64,000 nt of DNA, taken from Duganella levis. Its GTDB lineage: Bacteria; Pseudomonadota; Gammaproteobacteria; Burkholderiales; Burkholderiaceae_D. A program made the position numbers and the translations under genes. Shown here in pieces: positions 1 through 6,914 of the stretch; position 1 is the first letter of the stretch; each line of letters begins with the position of its first letter. Location: contig NZ_WWCT01000022.1 of assembly GCF_009857605.1 (NCBI RefSeq), positions 78,632 to 142,631 of the forward strand, given 5' to 3'. The notes under the pieces are model-generated. The model saw nothing but the letters and a program-made list of their open reading frames with translations. It did not search any database and was not told the origin of the DNA.

Positions 1-2
1 AG

Positions 3-116
3 CGCGACCAGATTCTGTCGTACCTCACCAAAGTGATGGCTGTTTGCGGAGTGGACAGTTCCGATGAGCTATTCAATGTGTGGCGTTACGGCTTCCCCTA
101 CGGTTGGCTCATGTAA
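3..116 (+). CDS. 3' end of an unrecognised gene (partial)
   Basis: An open frame enters from the left edge and runs 37 codons to a TAA at 114-116. The translated tail is rich in aromatic residues and ends NVWRYGFPYGWLM, which looks like a genuine protein C-terminus rather than random coding. The next gene starts 11 bases later with its own Shine-Dalgarno, consistent with tight packing. The family is not identifiable from this fragment. A frame-shifted ATG at 64 lies inside this tail and would only give an N-terminal extension of the next gene. Confidence 0.5.
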   Translation, partial: RDQILSYLTKVMAVCGVDSSDELFNVWRYGFPYGWLM

Positions 117-126
117 ACAAGGTGAA

Positions 127-339
127 ATGATGGAAAAGCAGATTGCTGCTGAACTCATGCAAGAAGTACTGAAGCTGACCGCGCAGCTGAACGTGATCAT
201 CCATAAAATTCAGGAAGTCACCCCAGAGTCCGACCGCCTGAGCCTGGACCGGCATATGGGGCCCATGATGGCGGCATGCGATGAGCACCTTTTCCGGCCG
301 ATTTTGAGGCACTACCCTGAGTTGGATCCGCATCGCTGA
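127..339 (+). CDS. Small hypothetical protein (70 aa)
   Basis: Unrecognised small, probably cytoplasmic protein, with no signal peptide or membrane segment. The start chosen is the first of two adjacent ATGs at 127/130, because AAGGTG sits just upstream at 119-124. The longer reading from 64 would overlap the preceding gene tail and has no such site. The N-terminal half is predicted to be amphipathic helix (AAELMQEVLKLTAQLNVIIH), and the C-terminal half is rich in His, Asp and Pro. It is the first complete gene of a run of small orphan genes on this strand. A function cannot be assigned. Confidence 0.55.
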   Translation: MMEKQIAAELMQEVLKLTAQLNVIIHKIQEVTPESDRLSLDRHMGPMMAACDEHLFRPILRHYPELDPHR

Positions 340-350
340 TGCGGACTCCT

Positions 351-370
351 TTCGGCCAATAGCGGACCTT
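351..370 (+). repeat. Intergenic motif copy 1 (CGGCCAATAGCGGAC)
   Basis: TTCGGCCAATAGCGGACCTT lies between the stop at 339 and the ATG at 384. It is the first of six copies sharing a CGGCCA-N2-AGC-R-G core, all in gaps between small genes. Confidence 0.6.
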
Positions 371-383
371 CAAATTTCAAAAA

Positions 384-752
384 ATGAATTCAACTACAAT
401 TTTTAGCGTGGTAGCGTTGGCCGCAATTTTCTTGTCGTTACCAGTAGCTATGGCTTGGTCATTTCTCAATTCACGACTGGAAAGAATTCGAGCCGGTGGG
501 CATGGACGACTGGGATGCATTTTGCGTTATATTGCTCAAGGTCTTGGATTGCCGATAGTTATCGTTGCCGCCCTGTGTGGTTTTTTGATGTTGCTCGCTG
601 TAGGCGCTGGCCCAGCATGGATTTGGCCCTTTTTTTTCTCCGGCTTGATAAGCTATTTCGCCGTTGGCTGGTGCTTAGCATGGCTATCTGTGGGATTATG
701 GTCGATCGTTAGAAGTGTATTTCTTGCGAGAAAAGCTCCCACTCAGCTTTAG
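384..752 (+). CDS. Small integral membrane protein, unknown function
   Basis: 122 residues with about three hydrophobic segments: residues roughly 5-27, 50-75 and 78-105. A short basic loop (SRLERIRAGGHGR) lies between the first and second, and a basic tail follows the last, suggesting an inner-membrane protein. No family is recognised. No strong Shine-Dalgarno is visible before the ATG; the preceding bases are A-rich. It sits between two copies of the CGGCCA-N2-AGC intergenic motif, like its neighbours. An out-of-frame 85-codon reading inside it is a shadow. Confidence 0.6.
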   Translation: MNSTTIFSVVALAAIFLSLPVAMAWSFLNSRLERIRAGGHGRLGCILRYIAQGLGLPIVIVAALCGFLMLLAVGAGPAWIWPFFFSGLISYFAVGWCLAWLSVGLWSIVRSVFLARKAPTQL

Positions 753-774
753 TGCAATAAAATTGTTGACCGAA

Positions 775-794
775 ACCGGCCAATAGCGGCCGGT
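775..794 (+). repeat. Intergenic motif copy 2
   Basis: ACCGGCCAATAGCGGCCGGT ends two bases before the ATG at 796. In this copy the flanks extend to CCGGCC/GGCCGG, making the element a near-palindrome (776-793) able to form a hairpin over the ribosome-binding region of the next gene. Confidence 0.6.
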
Positions 795-795
795 A

Positions 796-1074
796 ATGAT
801 GCACCTTATCAGAACAAAACTTACGAGATTTTTTGTGGATAAATTAAATCGATACGAGGCTGGGCTGTCACGTAGCGCTCTCTGCCGTACCATACTTGGC
901 GTGATTGCAGGCTGCATTATTGGCGCTTTTTTTGCAGGCCCAGTTGTGGGCTATTTCCGAAAATTTACCCCATGGCTAGGGGCAACGGTGATTGTCGGAA
1001 TAGTGGGATTAGTGATGGTAGCAATGCTCTTATTGCCCCTTATACTCAAACCAAGCGCTAACAAAGACACATGA
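796..1074 (+). CDS. Small two-TM membrane protein, unknown function
   Basis: 92 residues. A basic N-terminal region (about residues 1-30) is followed by two hydrophobic segments at roughly 31-52 and 60-85, then a short polar tail. This is the layout of a small inner-membrane protein with both ends in the cytoplasm. Two ATGs in tandem (796 and 799) are possible starts. The intergenic repeat occupies the place where a Shine-Dalgarno should be, so translation may be weak or controlled. No family recognised. Confidence 0.55.
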   Translation: MMHLIRTKLTRFFVDKLNRYEAGLSRSALCRTILGVIAGCIIGAFFAGPVVGYFRKFTPWLGATVIVGIVGLVMVAMLLLPLILKPSANKDT

Positions 1075-1094
1075 GTTCAATCGTTCGATGGTAC

Positions 1095-1108
1095 GGGCCA
1101 ATAGCGCT
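1095..1108 (+). repeat. Intergenic motif copy 3 (diverged)
   Basis: GGGCCAATAGCGCT retains the GGCCAATAGCG core but loses the right flank. It lies in the gap between the genes ending at 1074 and starting at 1232, which also holds copy 4 and a weak 8-bp inverted repeat (1109-1116 with 1139-1146). Confidence 0.5.
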
Positions 1109-1177
1109 ACAACCAAACGTGGGACTCTGTGAGTTTTGTTGGTTGTCCCAATGTTATTCTGATTGCAGTTGACTGCA

Positions 1178-1197
1178 ACCGGCCAGTAGCGGTCAAT
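1178..1197 (+). repeat. Intergenic motif copy 4
   Basis: ACCGGCCAGTAGCGGTCAAT, about 35 bases upstream of the preferred start at 1232. Confidence 0.55.
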
Positions 1198-1231
1198 CGA
1201 TTAGGTGATCAATCGTTTTAGAGGCGGTGAA

Positions 1232-1804
1232 GTGATAAATCGAATTTTTCTAGGAATAAGATTATTGCTTCCGACCTTCGTTCTCGCGCAGACGGGGGGA
1301 GTGGCGGTGTCGAATTTTTCTGGCGTCTGGGAATACAAGGGGACAACCGAGCTTTCCGGAACTACTTACGTGGTGCAACAGCGCTATACGTTTTATCAAC
1401 GTGGGCACCGCATCTGCGGCTGTCTTGAAAGGAGCGGTGCGCCAAACACAATGCTTGAGCAGTATGCAATCAGTGGAGAAGCGCATCGCGACTATGCCGA
1501 TCTGTGGATGGATGGGGGAACGCCTCGCTCGGCAACGTATTCGCCTCGTTATCCATTTGAGCCTGATGACTTAATTCGACTAAAAAAGTATGCTAAAAAG
1601 CTCATCATGGGTAATGTGCATCAACCAAAAAACCTGCGCACGTTCGTTTTTTCGAAAGATGATCAGATCGTTTATTTGGCGAATATGCCATTGAAGAAAT
1701 TGCCTGAAGCACCGAATTCCAATGTTTGCGATTTAGAGGAACAGGGAGCGACTCGCAGATTTCTGGATGCTTGCCTTAGCGATCCGGTCAAATTGGAACG
1801 CTAG
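1232..1804 (+). CDS. Secreted protein of unknown function
   Basis: The GTG at 1232 is preferred over the GTG at 1205, because GAGGCGG lies just upstream and the protein then begins with a plausible Sec signal peptide (VINRIFLGIRLLLPTFVLAQ). The mature part of about 170 residues starts VSNFSGVWEYKG, a pattern seen in small beta-barrel or lipocalin-like secreted proteins that begin with a GxW-type strand. That resemblance is only suggestive. Three cysteines are present (CGC near residue 65 and two later). It is one of the array of orphan genes at this end. No family was recognised. Confidence 0.6.
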   Translation: MINRIFLGIRLLLPTFVLAQTGGVAVSNFSGVWEYKGTTELSGTTYVVQQRYTFYQRGHRICGCLERSGAPNTMLEQYAISGEAHRDYADLWMDGGTPRSATYSPRYPFEPDDLIRLKKYAKKLIMGNVHQPKNLRTFVFSKDDQIVYLANMPLKKLPEAPNSNVCDLEEQGATRRFLDACLSDPVKLER

Positions 1805-1850
1805 ACGACAGCGTCAAATTCGTCAATAGCCAAACTATCCGCCGACAGCA

Positions 1851-1870
1851 CCCGGCCAAAAGCAGACGGC
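1851..1870 (+). repeat. Intergenic motif copy 5
   Basis: CCCGGCCAAAAGCAGACGGC, between the stop at 1804 and the ATG at 1913. This copy has AGCAGAC instead of AGCGGAC. Confidence 0.55.
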
Positions 1871-1912
1871 CCTCAGGCTGGCAACATTATCAGTTCCATC
1901 AAGTGAGAGCTA

Positions 1913-2188
1913 ATGAGCATTTCTGAAGAACGCGCAATTTTCGTGGCGAGTGAATTTGCTGAGTCGGAGTACCGTAAAAGGAATCTACTACTGAGACTTG
2001 GAGGTGCAAGCGCTCGCCTGGAAGAGGACGGATTTGACCATGATGTCCTTGGGCTCGGGTTTTCTTACTGGTCAATATTGTTCAATATAGTGAACTCGGA
2101 TGCAACTGTAGCGGTAATGGACCCCGACCACTTAATCGTCTTAGTTGATGCTAAATGGGAAAAATCGGTCTGGTTCCCCGTAATGTAA
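1913..2188 (+). CDS. Small acidic hypothetical protein
   Basis: 91 residues, acidic, soluble, with no signal peptide. It starts at an ATG preceded by GTGAGAGCTA, a weak Shine-Dalgarno. The body contains a Gly/Phe-rich centre (GLGFSYWSILFN) and a C-terminal hydrophobic strand pattern (HLIVLVDAKW), a shape common in immunity-type proteins. No specific family is claimed. It has intergenic motif copies on both sides. Confidence 0.55.
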   Translation: MSISEERAIFVASEFAESEYRKRNLLLRLGGASARLEEDGFDHDVLGLGFSYWSILFNIVNSDATVAVMDPDHLIVLVDAKWEKSVWFPVM

Positions 2189-2219
2189 CTAGAAATTATT
2201 TGGTTTGCTGCGGGCAGGA

Positions 2220-2239
2220 AACGGCCAGCAGCAGACATC
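2220..2239 (+). repeat. Intergenic motif copy 6
   Basis: AACGGCCAGCAGCAGACATC, about 20 bases before the ATG at 2261. It is the last copy found in the window. Confidence 0.55.
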
Positions 2240-2260
2240 GAAGAACAATGTGAGAGCAGA

Positions 2261-2776
2261 ATGCCTGAAAAAACTATTTCTACTCAACTTATTGATGAAG
2301 TTGTTGCATTGGGCATTTCACCAATCCTACGCGAACACGGATATAAGAAATTACGTCGCCATTTCTTTCGGCAAACCTCAGAGGCTACTCTTCATCTAGT
2401 TGTTCAAGCTAGCCAATTTAACGCGCCAGATCGGACTCGTTTTACCATCAACCTTTATTCGTACCTGCCAGCGGTCGCAGTACAGAATGGCGAGGCTTTG
2501 ATTTCTGACCCCCAAAAGCAACGTGGTCATGCAGGGATAAGAATCGGTCACTTATTGCCTATTCAAGAGGACTTTTGGTGGAATGTGGTGTCATCAAATG
2601 AGGTTCGCAGCGTTGCATTCGATGTTGAGCAAGCGATACGCGAATACGCGCTTCCATACTTGAATCGAATTTCTGATTTAGAGGGGATTGCGAAGCTTAG
2701 CGGGTATATTCCTAAAATTGGGCAAGTGCCGACTCCTTCTAGCCAAAGTGCCCGATTTCTTCTTGGTGAAGTCTAA
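2261..2776 (+). CDS. DUF4304-type protein
   Basis: 171 residues, soluble. The N-terminal half matches the pattern of DUF4304 proteins: a helix, then GYKKLRRHFFRQ, then a strand reading LHLVVQASQFN and a strand TRFTINLYSY. In that family the corresponding stretch is usually 'gfkkkgr.f.r......vv.iQ.s......f.ini'. The biochemical role of DUF4304 is not established. Members are often found near toxin/immunity loci, and this gene lies in an array of orphan small genes. AGAGCAGA precedes the ATG. An overlapping frame at 2205-2399 is rejected as a shadow. Confidence 0.7.
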   Translation: MPEKTISTQLIDEVVALGISPILREHGYKKLRRHFFRQTSEATLHLVVQASQFNAPDRTRFTINLYSYLPAVAVQNGEALISDPQKQRGHAGIRIGHLLPIQEDFWWNVVSSNEVRSVAFDVEQAIREYALPYLNRISDLEGIAKLSGYIPKIGQVPTPSSQSARFLLGEV

Positions 2777-2961
2777 GTTGCTCAGAAAATCTTGTTGACT
2801 AGGTTCGTTGCGGAAAATCGCGACAGTCCGAGATGGGGCGCAAGCTGTCGGTCACCAGACGTAGGACTAAGCTCATTTATTCTAACGGGCGCTAGTCGGT
2901 GAATCCTAAATCCGTCATCCTTCCGTAGCTCATCACTTTTTGCTGGAATATTTTCAACGCT

Positions 2962-3516
2962 ATGCAAGATCGATTTCGCACCGATGTACTGAAAAACTAT
3001 AACAATCGCACGATCGTCGATCGCTGGGATGACCTGGCACTTCCTGATGGCTGGCTGGTTGCCGGCTGCTTATTTCAGACGATATGGAATCTCCAGACTG
3101 GCCGCGCACCGGAGGCCGATATCAAAGACTACGACCTGTTTTATTTCGATAGTGCCGACCTGAGTCAGGACGCCGAGCAGAACGTGCAAGCACGTGCAAA
3201 TGACATTCTCGCCGACTTGGGCTTGTCCGTTGAAGTGTCGAACCAGGCCCGCGTCCACACTTGGTATGAATCGTACTTTGGCCATCCGTACCCGGCACTA
3301 CATAACGCCCGCGATGGCATCGACCGCTTCCTCATGCCAGCCACCTGCGTTGGCATGAGCCCGGAATCGGTCTATGCGCCAAACGGGATTGAAATGCTCT
3401 ACGAAGGCCTGCTCACCACCAATCCATTGACGCCCTACCAGGATCTCTTCGTGGCCAAGGCCGCATCGTACCGTGGCCGCTGGCCGTGGCTTCGTGTCGC
3501 CATCCAAACTATATGA
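2962..3516 (+). CDS. Minimal nucleotidyltransferase family protein (NTP_transf_6)
   Basis: 184 residues. The pattern LVAGCLFQTIWN (residues 34-45), followed by IKDYDLFYFD (about 53-62), is the signature of the PF06042 nucleotidyltransferase-like family: the helix '.aG.i.qt.W' and the metal-binding Asp pair 'DxD'. Later blocks GIDRFLMPATCVG and the C-terminal FVAKAASYRGRWPWL also fit. Length is normal for the family (about 185-200). The substrate is unknown for this family. Its stop codon overlaps the start of the next gene (ATGA at 3513-3516), so the two are probably co-translated. Confidence 0.85.
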   Translation: MQDRFRTDVLKNYNNRTIVDRWDDLALPDGWLVAGCLFQTIWNLQTGRAPEADIKDYDLFYFDSADLSQDAEQNVQARANDILADLGLSVEVSNQARVHTWYESYFGHPYPALHNARDGIDRFLMPATCVGMSPESVYAPNGIEMLYEGLLTTNPLTPYQDLFVAKAASYRGRWPWLRVAIQTI

Positions 3517-4013
3517 ATATCCTCCGCTTATCGTCACTCATTTTTCCACTCCTTGTCTCGTCGCTTTGTCGTGCCGAGGTTCCAACCTACGATCTCCATC
3601 AAACACAAAGAGATGGTGTGGTTCTTGTTGGCATGGAGTGCCATCATCGAAATCTGACGTGGGAGATTGGCCTGTTCTTTCCGGCCAATCCGCCGACTAA
3701 ACGCATGGATTTGTGGAATATTGCCGATCTGGTGAAGTTCAACCCAACAACGTATAACCTGGAAAAGGTAGAGACGGTAGAAAGACGATGCAACGTCGGT
3801 GGCAATCACTACAAGATTCAATTCGAAGGCATTCCAGGCGCCAGTAACGCGATGTGGATGTGTGGCGCCAGCAATGGCGTTCATGCCAGCGTCTGGCGCA
3901 ACGATAAGCTGGTCTTTGATGAAGACCTGAACAAATGCAGCCGCGACGACTACATTCAGCAAGTACGTTTCAAAGACGGCGTTGATGCACCGGAAGTAGA
4001 CAGACACAGCTAA
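3513..4013 (+). CDS. Secreted protein of unknown function
   Basis: 166 residues, starting at the ATG at 3513, which shares ATGA with the upstream stop. A longer in-frame reading from 3486 lies inside the upstream gene and would bury the signal peptide. Residues 1-21 (MNILRLSSLIFPLLVSSLCRA) form a Sec signal peptide. The mature domain has about five cysteines in short motifs (ECHHR, RRCNVGG, MWMCGASN, KCSRDD), which suggests disulfides in the periplasm. No family recognised. Coupling to a cytoplasmic nucleotidyltransferase is odd and may be accidental packing. Confidence 0.65.
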   Translation: MNILRLSSLIFPLLVSSLCRAEVPTYDLHQTQRDGVVLVGMECHHRNLTWEIGLFFPANPPTKRMDLWNIADLVKFNPTTYNLEKVETVERRCNVGGNHYKIQFEGIPGASNAMWMCGASNGVHASVWRNDKLVFDEDLNKCSRDDYIQQVRFKDGVDAPEVDRHS

Positions 4014-4090
4014 ATTGAATCGATCAGAACCGCAAGATTGGTCGAGTAGGTCGTGCCGTCAAATGCGAAACTGGCGCTGCTACGGAAAAC

Positions 4091-4984
4091 ATGACAACGG
4101 TAATGACAACGGCGATTCAAAAACATCAGGCACGAATGCAGCGGGTACGCGATTACATCGATGAGCATCTCCATGACAATCTGAACCTGGATTTACTGTG
4201 CAGTGTTGCAGCCTACTCCAAATATCATTTCCACCGGCAGTTCACGGCGACCTTCGGGTTGTCTGTCCATCGCTATATTCTGCTTGCCCGCATGAAGCGC
4301 GCTTCATACAGGCTGGCGTATCGAGGTACGCAAAGCATCACGGATATTGCGATGGACGCTGGATATGACGCGCCGGATGCCTTCGCCCGCTCTTTCCGGC
4401 AGCGGTTTGGACAATCGCCGTCGGCGTTCCGCAAGTCTCCCGATTGGGAACCGTGGCATTTCGCGTTTACACCTCTCGACGATGCAAGGAACAAACTCAT
4501 GCAAAAGACTTTTACCACTGCTGATGTAACGATACGCGATGTCCCTCCCACGCCAGTCGCGATGCTGGAACATCGAGGTCATCCGGCAACACTCGGCGCC
4601 ACCATCCAGCGTTTCATCGCGTGGCGCCGCGCATTTAATTTGCATCCCAAAACGAGCCCGACCTTTAATGTCTGGCGCTCCGAGCGACGCCCCGAATCGC
4701 CGGCTGACTACAGCGTTGACCTTTGTGTCGGCGTGCCTCCGCTGTTTGAGGTCAGCGGCGGGGAGATGAAAGCAAGTCAGATTCCAGGCGGGCGTTGCGC
4801 AGTGCTGCGCGTCGTCGGCAATACCGACAATCTGGAACATGCCGCGCTTTACCTTTATCGCGATTGGCTTCCCGCCAGCGGCGAAGAGGCGGGCGACTTT
4901 CCGCTTTACTGCCAGCGGCTGAGCTTATTCCCAGAGGTGCCAGAACACGAAGCGATTGCCGAGCTGTTCTTGCCACTGAAATAG
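4091..4984 (+). CDS. AraC-family regulator with GyrI-like effector domain
   Basis: 297 residues. Residues about 15-115 form a double helix-turn-helix AraC DNA-binding domain (SKYHFHRQF...G and DIAMDAGYDAPDAFARSFRQRFG, the classic second-helix signature). Residues about 140-297 form a GyrI-like small-molecule-binding domain. This N-terminal-HTH order is that of the Rob/SoxS-type regulators with C-terminal sensory domain, which often control efflux or stress genes. GGAAAAC precedes the ATG; a second in-frame ATG at 4103 is possible. It stands alone, with a convergent OsmC gene downstream. The ligand is unknown. Confidence 0.92.
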   Translation: MTTVMTTAIQKHQARMQRVRDYIDEHLHDNLNLDLLCSVAAYSKYHFHRQFTATFGLSVHRYILLARMKRASYRLAYRGTQSITDIAMDAGYDAPDAFARSFRQRFGQSPSAFRKSPDWEPWHFAFTPLDDARNKLMQKTFTTADVTIRDVPPTPVAMLEHRGHPATLGATIQRFIAWRRAFNLHPKTSPTFNVWRSERRPESPADYSVDLCVGVPPLFEVSGGEMKASQIPGGRCAVLRVVGNTDNLEHAALYLYRDWLPASGEEAGDFPLYCQRLSLFPEVPEHEAIAELFLPLK

Positions 4985-5005
4985 CATCGTCGGACCGGCC
5001 TCGCC

Positions 5006-5500
5006 TTAGCGCGTCACTGCGCCGTCAAGATTATCTGACGTATCAATCACCGGCTCGCACACCACCGGGAAGTTGAGCGAGTTGGCGATGAAGCACTGCT
5101 CATGGGCGTCGTGATGCAGGCGGGCTGCCAGTTCAACATCGTCGCCGGTGCGGATGGTGACGTACGGGCGCAGCACGATGCGGGTGAAGTGGCCTTGATC
5201 GCCTTCCACCATCGTGCCTTCCGCCTCATCGTCATAAGCAATGACGACAATCCCGGCCTCGGCGCACAAGTGCAAATACCACAGCTTGTGGCATGCCGAC
5301 GTCGACGCCACCAGCAGATCCTCCGGATTCCAGCGCTTGCGGTCACCTCGAAACGCCGGGTCGGCCGAACCGGCAATCGCCGGCTTGTCGCCAGCGCTGA
5401 TGGTGTGGTCGCGCCCGTAAGCCTGGTAGCTCGACGTGCCGCTGCCCTGGTTGCCGGTCCATTGCACGGTCACGTGGTAGGTATGTTGGTGTGTTGTCAT
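5006..5500 (-). CDS. OsmC family peroxiredoxin-like protein
   Basis: 164 residues, cytoplasmic. The two catalytic cysteines of the OsmC/Ohr fold are present: Cys70 in LLVASTSACHKLWYLHLCA and Cys136 in HEQCFIANSLNFPV. The family reduces organic hydroperoxides or fatty-acid hydroperoxides with thiol chemistry. The active-site helix 'NPEDLLVAS..ACH' is intact, and length is normal (about 140-165). An AGGA lies about 11 bases before the ATG. It is divergent from the alpha/beta hydrolase at 5570, sharing a 69-base promoter gap. Confidence 0.92.
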   Translation of the reverse strand: MTTHQHTYHVTVQWTGNQGSGTSSYQAYGRDHTISAGDKPAIAGSADPAFRGDRKRWNPEDLLVASTSACHKLWYLHLCAEAGIVVIAYDDEAEGTMVEGDQGHFTRIVLRPYVTIRTGDDVELAARLHHDAHEQCFIANSLNFPVVCEPVIDTSDNLDGAVTR

Positions 5501-5538
5501 TTCGACTGGTTCCTCATGTTGGCGGAGCTTCGATTATA

Positions 5539-5555
5539 GTAAGTGTTTTGCTTAC
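5539..5555. promoter_or_regulatory. Small inverted repeat in divergent promoter gap
   Basis: GTAAG-N7-CTTAC (5539-5543 and 5551-5555) lies in the 69-base gap between the divergent osmC-like and hydrolase genes, 15 bases before the hydrolase start. It could be a weak operator. The arms are only 5 bp, so chance is possible. Confidence 0.25.
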
Positions 5556-5569
5556 CCGGAGTTTCCCCC

Positions 5570-6550
5570 ATGCGCATCCTGCTCACCGCTGCCCTGCTTG
5601 CCGGCTCGGCGTCCGCCGCTACTTACGGCCCGCAACTGGAAGGGTTCAACTACCCGCATCCGGTGCAGAAATACAGTTTCACGTCGCAGGGCGTCAAGCT
5701 GGAGATGGCATATATGGATGTGGCGCCGACCGCTGCCGCCAATGGCAAGACCGCCGTCCTCCTGCACGGCAAAAATTTCTGCGGCGCGACCTGGGACCAG
5801 ACCATCACCGAACTGACCAAGGCCGGCTACCGCGTGGTGGCGCCGGACCAGATCGGCTTTTGCGCGTCGAGCAAGCCGGAGCATTATCAGTACACCTTCC
5901 AGCAACTGGCGGCCAATACCGATGCGCTGCTGAAGAATATCGGCATCAAGCAGGCGATCTTCATCGGCCACTCCACCGGCGGCATGCTGGCCACGCGTTA
6001 TGCGCTGATGTATCCGGATGCGGTGGCGCGGCTGGTGCTGGTCAATCCTATCGGGCTGGAAGACTGGAAAGCGCTCGGCGTGCCCGGTCCGAGCGTCGAT
6101 CAATGGTATGCGCGTGAGCAGAAGCTGTCGGCCGACAGCGTGCGCGCCTACGAACGCGCCACCTACTACGGCGGCACCTGGAAGCCGGAATACGAAAAAT
6201 GGGTAGACATGCTGGCCGGCCTGAATGCGGGTCCGGGCCACAAGCTGGTGGCGTGGAATTCGGCGCTGATCTACGACATGATTTTCACGCAGCCGGTGGT
6301 GTACGAATTCCCGCTGCTGAAGGTGCCGACCACGCTGCTGATCGGTGACGCCGACACCACCGCCATCGCCAAGGACGTGGCGCCGCCTGACGTGAAGGCC
6401 AAGATCGGCCACTACAACGTGCTGGGCAAGGAAACGGTGAAGAAGATTCCAGGCGCCCGGCTGGTGGAGTTCAAGGGCATGGGACACGCGCCACAGATGG
6501 AAGACCCGGTGGCCTTCCATCGCACGCTGTTGGAGGAACTGAATCGCTAA
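5570..6550 (+). CDS. Secreted alpha/beta hydrolase
   Basis: 326 residues. The ATG at 5570 is chosen because CGGAG lies upstream and the protein then begins with a Sec signal peptide (MRILLTAALLAGSASAA). It is an alpha/beta-hydrolase fold: oxyanion HGKNFCG, nucleophile elbow GHSTGG with Ser135, acid region IGDADTTAI, and catalytic His in GMGHAPQMEDP near the C-terminus. The fold resembles haloalkane dehalogenase/epoxide hydrolase-like esterases, and the substrate cannot be told from sequence. A rho-independent terminator-like hairpin follows at once. The upstream gene is divergent, so this gene is probably monocistronic. Confidence 0.9.
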   Translation: MRILLTAALLAGSASAATYGPQLEGFNYPHPVQKYSFTSQGVKLEMAYMDVAPTAAANGKTAVLLHGKNFCGATWDQTITELTKAGYRVVAPDQIGFCASSKPEHYQYTFQQLAANTDALLKNIGIKQAIFIGHSTGGMLATRYALMYPDAVARLVLVNPIGLEDWKALGVPGPSVDQWYAREQKLSADSVRAYERATYYGGTWKPEYEKWVDMLAGLNAGPGHKLVAWNSALIYDMIFTQPVVYEFPLLKVPTTLLIGDADTTAIAKDVAPPDVKAKIGHYNVLGKETVKKIPGARLVEFKGMGHAPQMEDPVAFHRTLLEELNR

Positions 6551-6554
6551 ACGC

Positions 6555-6585
6555 AGAAAAGACGGAGTTGGAATCCGTCTTCTCT
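6555..6585 (+). terminator. Terminator hairpin after alpha/beta hydrolase
   Basis: A 12-bp stem with one mismatch (6555-6566 with 6574-6585, core AAGACGGA/TCCGTCTT) and a 7-base loop starts four bases past the stop codon. A pyrimidine-rich tract (TCTCTCTTGC) follows. This is typical of an intrinsic terminator. Confidence 0.7.
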
Positions 6586-6590
6586 CTTGC

Positions 6591-6620
6591 ACCGCCCAGG
6601 CCCGATGGGTCCGGGGCGGT
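6591..6620 (-). terminator. Second hairpin, possible terminator for minus-strand miniprotein
   Basis: ACCGCCC (6591-6597) pairs with GGGCGGT (6614-6620) and the stem can extend inward. It lies 21 bases past the stop of the 76-residue minus-strand gene. No T-tract is seen, so its role as a terminator is uncertain. Confidence 0.4.
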
Positions 6621-6640
6621 ACGTCAAGCGCGAGGCTTAA

Positions 6641-6871
6641 TTACTTGCTGGCGGCTGGCGCCGAAGCTGCCGGTGCCGAAGCGGTTGCCGAAGCAGCAGC
6701 TTTTTCTTTCTTGTGATGCTTGGCTTTCTTGGCGACTGGCGCCGAAGCGGCAGGAGCCGAGGCAGCCGGGGTCGAAGCAGCGGCGGTAGCCGAAGCGGCT
6801 GGTGCTGGAGCTTGAGCGAAAGCAGCGGAAGCGAACAGGCCGGCGATCAGGGTAGCGATTACTTTTTTCAT
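6641..6871 (-). CDS. Ala/Pro/Lys-rich secreted miniprotein A
   Basis: 76 residues. Residues 1-20 are a Sec signal peptide ending AFAQ. The mature part consists almost only of Ala, Pro, Ser and Lys, with a central basic cluster KKAKHHKKEK flanked by APAAS-type low-complexity stretches. AGAGGA lies 8 bases before the ATG. The gene immediately upstream encodes a paralogue with a nearly identical leader (shared VIATLIAGLFA and AAFAQ). Likely an intrinsically disordered periplasmic protein. No function is known to me. The plus-strand reading of this locus is a shadow. Confidence 0.75.
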   Translation of the reverse strand: MKKVIATLIAGLFASAAFAQAPAPAASATAAASTPAASAPAASAPVAKKAKHHKKEKAAASATASAPAASAPAASK

Positions 6872-6914
6872 GATTCAGTCCTCTTTAATTTATACGGTTT
6901 ATATCGTTAATTAA

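Noticed and set aside
351..2239. The left-end array as a chromosomal integron with attC sites.
   Set aside because: The repeated motif lacks the paired RYYYAAC/GTTRRRY boxes, is only about 15-20 bases long, and no integrase gene is in view.
6567..6789. A plus-strand gene across the Ala/Lys miniprotein.
   Set aside because: The minus strand has a signal peptide, Shine-Dalgarno and a clear paralogue; the plus-strand translation has none of these.
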